From assembly GCA_002771395.1 (NCBI GenBank), contig PCSS01000238.1, forward strand, positions 1 to 8,282: 8,282 nucleotides of DNA. The letters are read 5' to 3'. Below are positions 7,135 to 8,282 of the stretch, piece by piece. Under the pieces are notes generated by a model that did no database searches, had not been told where the DNA came from, and worked only from the letters and a program-made list of their open reading frames with translations. This DNA comes from Bacteroidetes bacterium CG23_combo_of_CG06-09_8_20_14_all_32_9. GTDB taxonomy: Bacteria > Bacteroidota > Bacteroidia > Bacteroidales > GWA2-32-17. Numbering within the stretch: the stretch's first letter is position 1; every line of letters starts with the position of its first letter. A program made the translations under genes and the position numbers.

Positions 7135-7167
7135 TTTGTGTTATACCAAAAAAGTTTTATTACTTTG
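7135..7167 (+). promoter_or_regulatory. Promoter of the SDR gene, nearly leaderless
   Basis: TTACTTTG at 7160-7167 matches the TAnnTTTG -7 consensus except at the second base. TTTG at 7135-7138 fits as the -33 element with a 21-base spacer. Five bases separate the box from ATG 7173, which implies a leaderless or almost leaderless transcript. It lies within the 66-base divergent region shared with the barrel gene promoter. Confidence 0.55.
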
Positions 7168-7172
7168 CAGTG

Positions 7173-8180
7173 ATGATTTTTGTAACAGGCGGAACCGGTT
7201 TTCTTGGCGCGCACTTGCTTGCAAGGCTTGCAGGTGAGGGCATGTCTGTTCGTGCATTAAAACGTAAAAGCAGTTCTACCGAAAAACTTCAAAAAATATT
7301 TTCAAAATACGGATGTTCCGATTTTTATAACAAAATAGAATGGATAGAAGGTGATATTCTTGAATATGGATTATTGTTAGAAAGTTTGCAGGGAGTTTCG
7401 CATGTAATTCATGCGGCAGCGATAGTATCGTTCAATAAAAAGGATTTTAATACAGTTGTAAAAGGAAATGTAAAAGGAACTTCAAATTTAATTGATGCTG
7501 CACTTTCTAATAACGTTCAACGATTATGCTATGTAAGCTCAATTGCTGCACTTGGAGTTAACGAAAATGGCAACCTCATTGATGAAAATTCAAAATGGTG
7601 CAATGTAAAAGGAAATTCTGCTTACTCAATTGCAAAATATTATTCAGAATTGCAAGTGTGGCGGGGATATTATGAAGGGTTACCCTGTGTAGTTGTTAAT
7701 CCGGCTGTTATTTTGGGTGCCGGGAATTGGAGAACAGATATTTCTTCGCTTTTTGCAAAAGTAAGTAAAGGCTTAAACCATTATTCCGGTGGAAGTTCAG
7801 GTTTTGTTGATGTTACAGATGTGGCTGAAATAATTATCCAACTTACTTTGCATTCTGAAGTAAACGGCGAGCGATTTATAATTTCGGCTGAAAATATTTC
7901 TTATTGTAATTTGTTAGGTATGATTGCCAAAGCTCTCGGTAAAGAACCTCCGACAAAAGAAATATCTGAAGCCATGTTAAAATTTGAATCAAAATTAAGT
8001 TCATTTGGTTCATTTTTTTCAAAAAACAAATCTATGCTTTCATCGGATTTGGTACGTATTGCAACTGCAAAACGTCATTATTCCAATAAAAAAATCTGTA
8101 ATTTGCTTTCGTATCATTTTAAGCCGGTTCAGGAAACAATAAACGAAATGGCTAAAGAATTTTTATGTAATTTTTTGTAA
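7173..8180 (+). CDS. NAD(P)-dependent epimerase/dehydratase, extended SDR family
   Basis: This 335-residue cytoplasmic oxidoreductase has the full extended short-chain dehydrogenase layout. The Rossmann dinucleotide motif TGGTGFLG is at residues 5-12, GDI at 60-62 is the adenine-contact region, and HAAA at 80-83 follows. The catalytic Ser lies in CYVSSIAALG (122/123), and Tyr151 and Lys155 form YSIAK. NPAVILGAG (176-184) and a substrate-side C-terminal half complete it. It resembles dihydroflavonol-4-reductase-like and UDP-sugar epimerase-like proteins that are common and poorly characterised in Bacteroidota, so the substrate cannot be assigned. ATG 7173 is chosen because the glycine-rich motif begins at once after it. 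A GTG directly upstream (7170) would add one residue but leave only two bases after the -7 box. The gene is divergent from the barrel gene. Length and active site are intact. Confidence 0.92.
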   Translation: MIFVTGGTGFLGAHLLARLAGEGMSVRALKRKSSSTEKLQKIFSKYGCSDFYNKIEWIEGDILEYGLLLESLQGVSHVIHAAAIVSFNKKDFNTVVKGNVKGTSNLIDAALSNNVQRLCYVSSIAALGVNENGNLIDENSKWCNVKGNSAYSIAKYYSELQVWRGYYEGLPCVVVNPAVILGAGNWRTDISSLFAKVSKGLNHYSGGSSGFVDVTDVAEIIIQLTLHSEVNGERFIISAENISYCNLLGMIAKALGKEPPTKEISEAMLKFESKLSSFGSFFSKNKSMLSSDLVRIATAKRHYSNKKICNLLSYHFKPVQETINEMAKEFLCNFL

Positions 8181-8245
8181 CTATTGTCTAACTGCATAAA
8201 TAGTGTTTGTCTGTAATATCAATCTTTTTCATTTTAAGGTATATG

Positions 8246-8282
8246 GTATAAGGAAATAGGGAATAAAGCGAACCCCTTATAC
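8246..8282. repeat. Inverted repeat at the right window edge
   Basis: GTATAAGG (8246-8253) is the exact reverse complement of CCTTATAC (8275-8282), with 21 bases between that include GGG and CCC able to pair further. The right arm ends at the last base of the window, so the stem may be longer. It lies 65 bases beyond the SDR gene stop and could be a terminator stem or the end of a palindromic repeat. The rest of 8181-8282 shows no gene. Confidence 0.4.

Noticed and set aside
7107..7214. 36-codon upstream extension of the barrel gene
   Set aside because: It would hide the signal peptide, run through the divergent promoters and overlap the SDR gene. The extension has no signal-like or conserved sequence.

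Overview
The window is AT-rich chromosomal DNA from a member of the Bacteroidota. Four things support this. The NusA and IF2 sequences have the Bacteroidota form. Promoter-like boxes match the phylum's TAnnTTTG -7 consensus. Start codons mostly lack Shine-Dalgarno sequences. One gene encodes a RemB/Wzi-like outer-membrane barrel of a type I know from this phylum. The species cannot be named from the sequence.

Layout. Positions 1-1034 hold the 3' part of nusA, which enters from the left edge. infB follows about 50 bases later (1085-4012). This is the 3' half of the classical rimP-nusA-infB transcription/translation operon. A repeat-rich intergenic stretch (4013-4289) carries degenerate GCAG heptamers and nested inverted repeats. 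Next comes a plus-strand gene (4290-5321) with its own promoter, encoding an unrecognised membrane-anchored coiled-coil protein with three nearly identical 33-residue repeats. It converges on a minus-strand gene (5493-7106) for a secreted outer-membrane beta-barrel of the RemB/Wzi type. The gap between them (5322-5492) holds an 11-nt degenerate tandem repeat and a 10-bp inverted repeat. A 66-base divergent intergenic region separates the barrel gene from an extended short-chain dehydrogenase/epimerase gene (7173-8180). The last 102 bases contain no gene but end in an inverted repeat that reaches the window edge.

How the genes relate. Only nusA and infB form an evident functional unit (transcription elongation/antitermination and translation initiation). 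The other three genes each stand alone with their own promoter or orientation and share no clear pathway. I do not see a defence system, mobile element, CRISPR array or biosynthetic cluster. The points most worth a second look are the recently duplicated 33-residue repeats, the pair of divergent and apparently leaderless genes with identical 5-nt box-to-ATG spacing, and the two intergenic repeat clusters.
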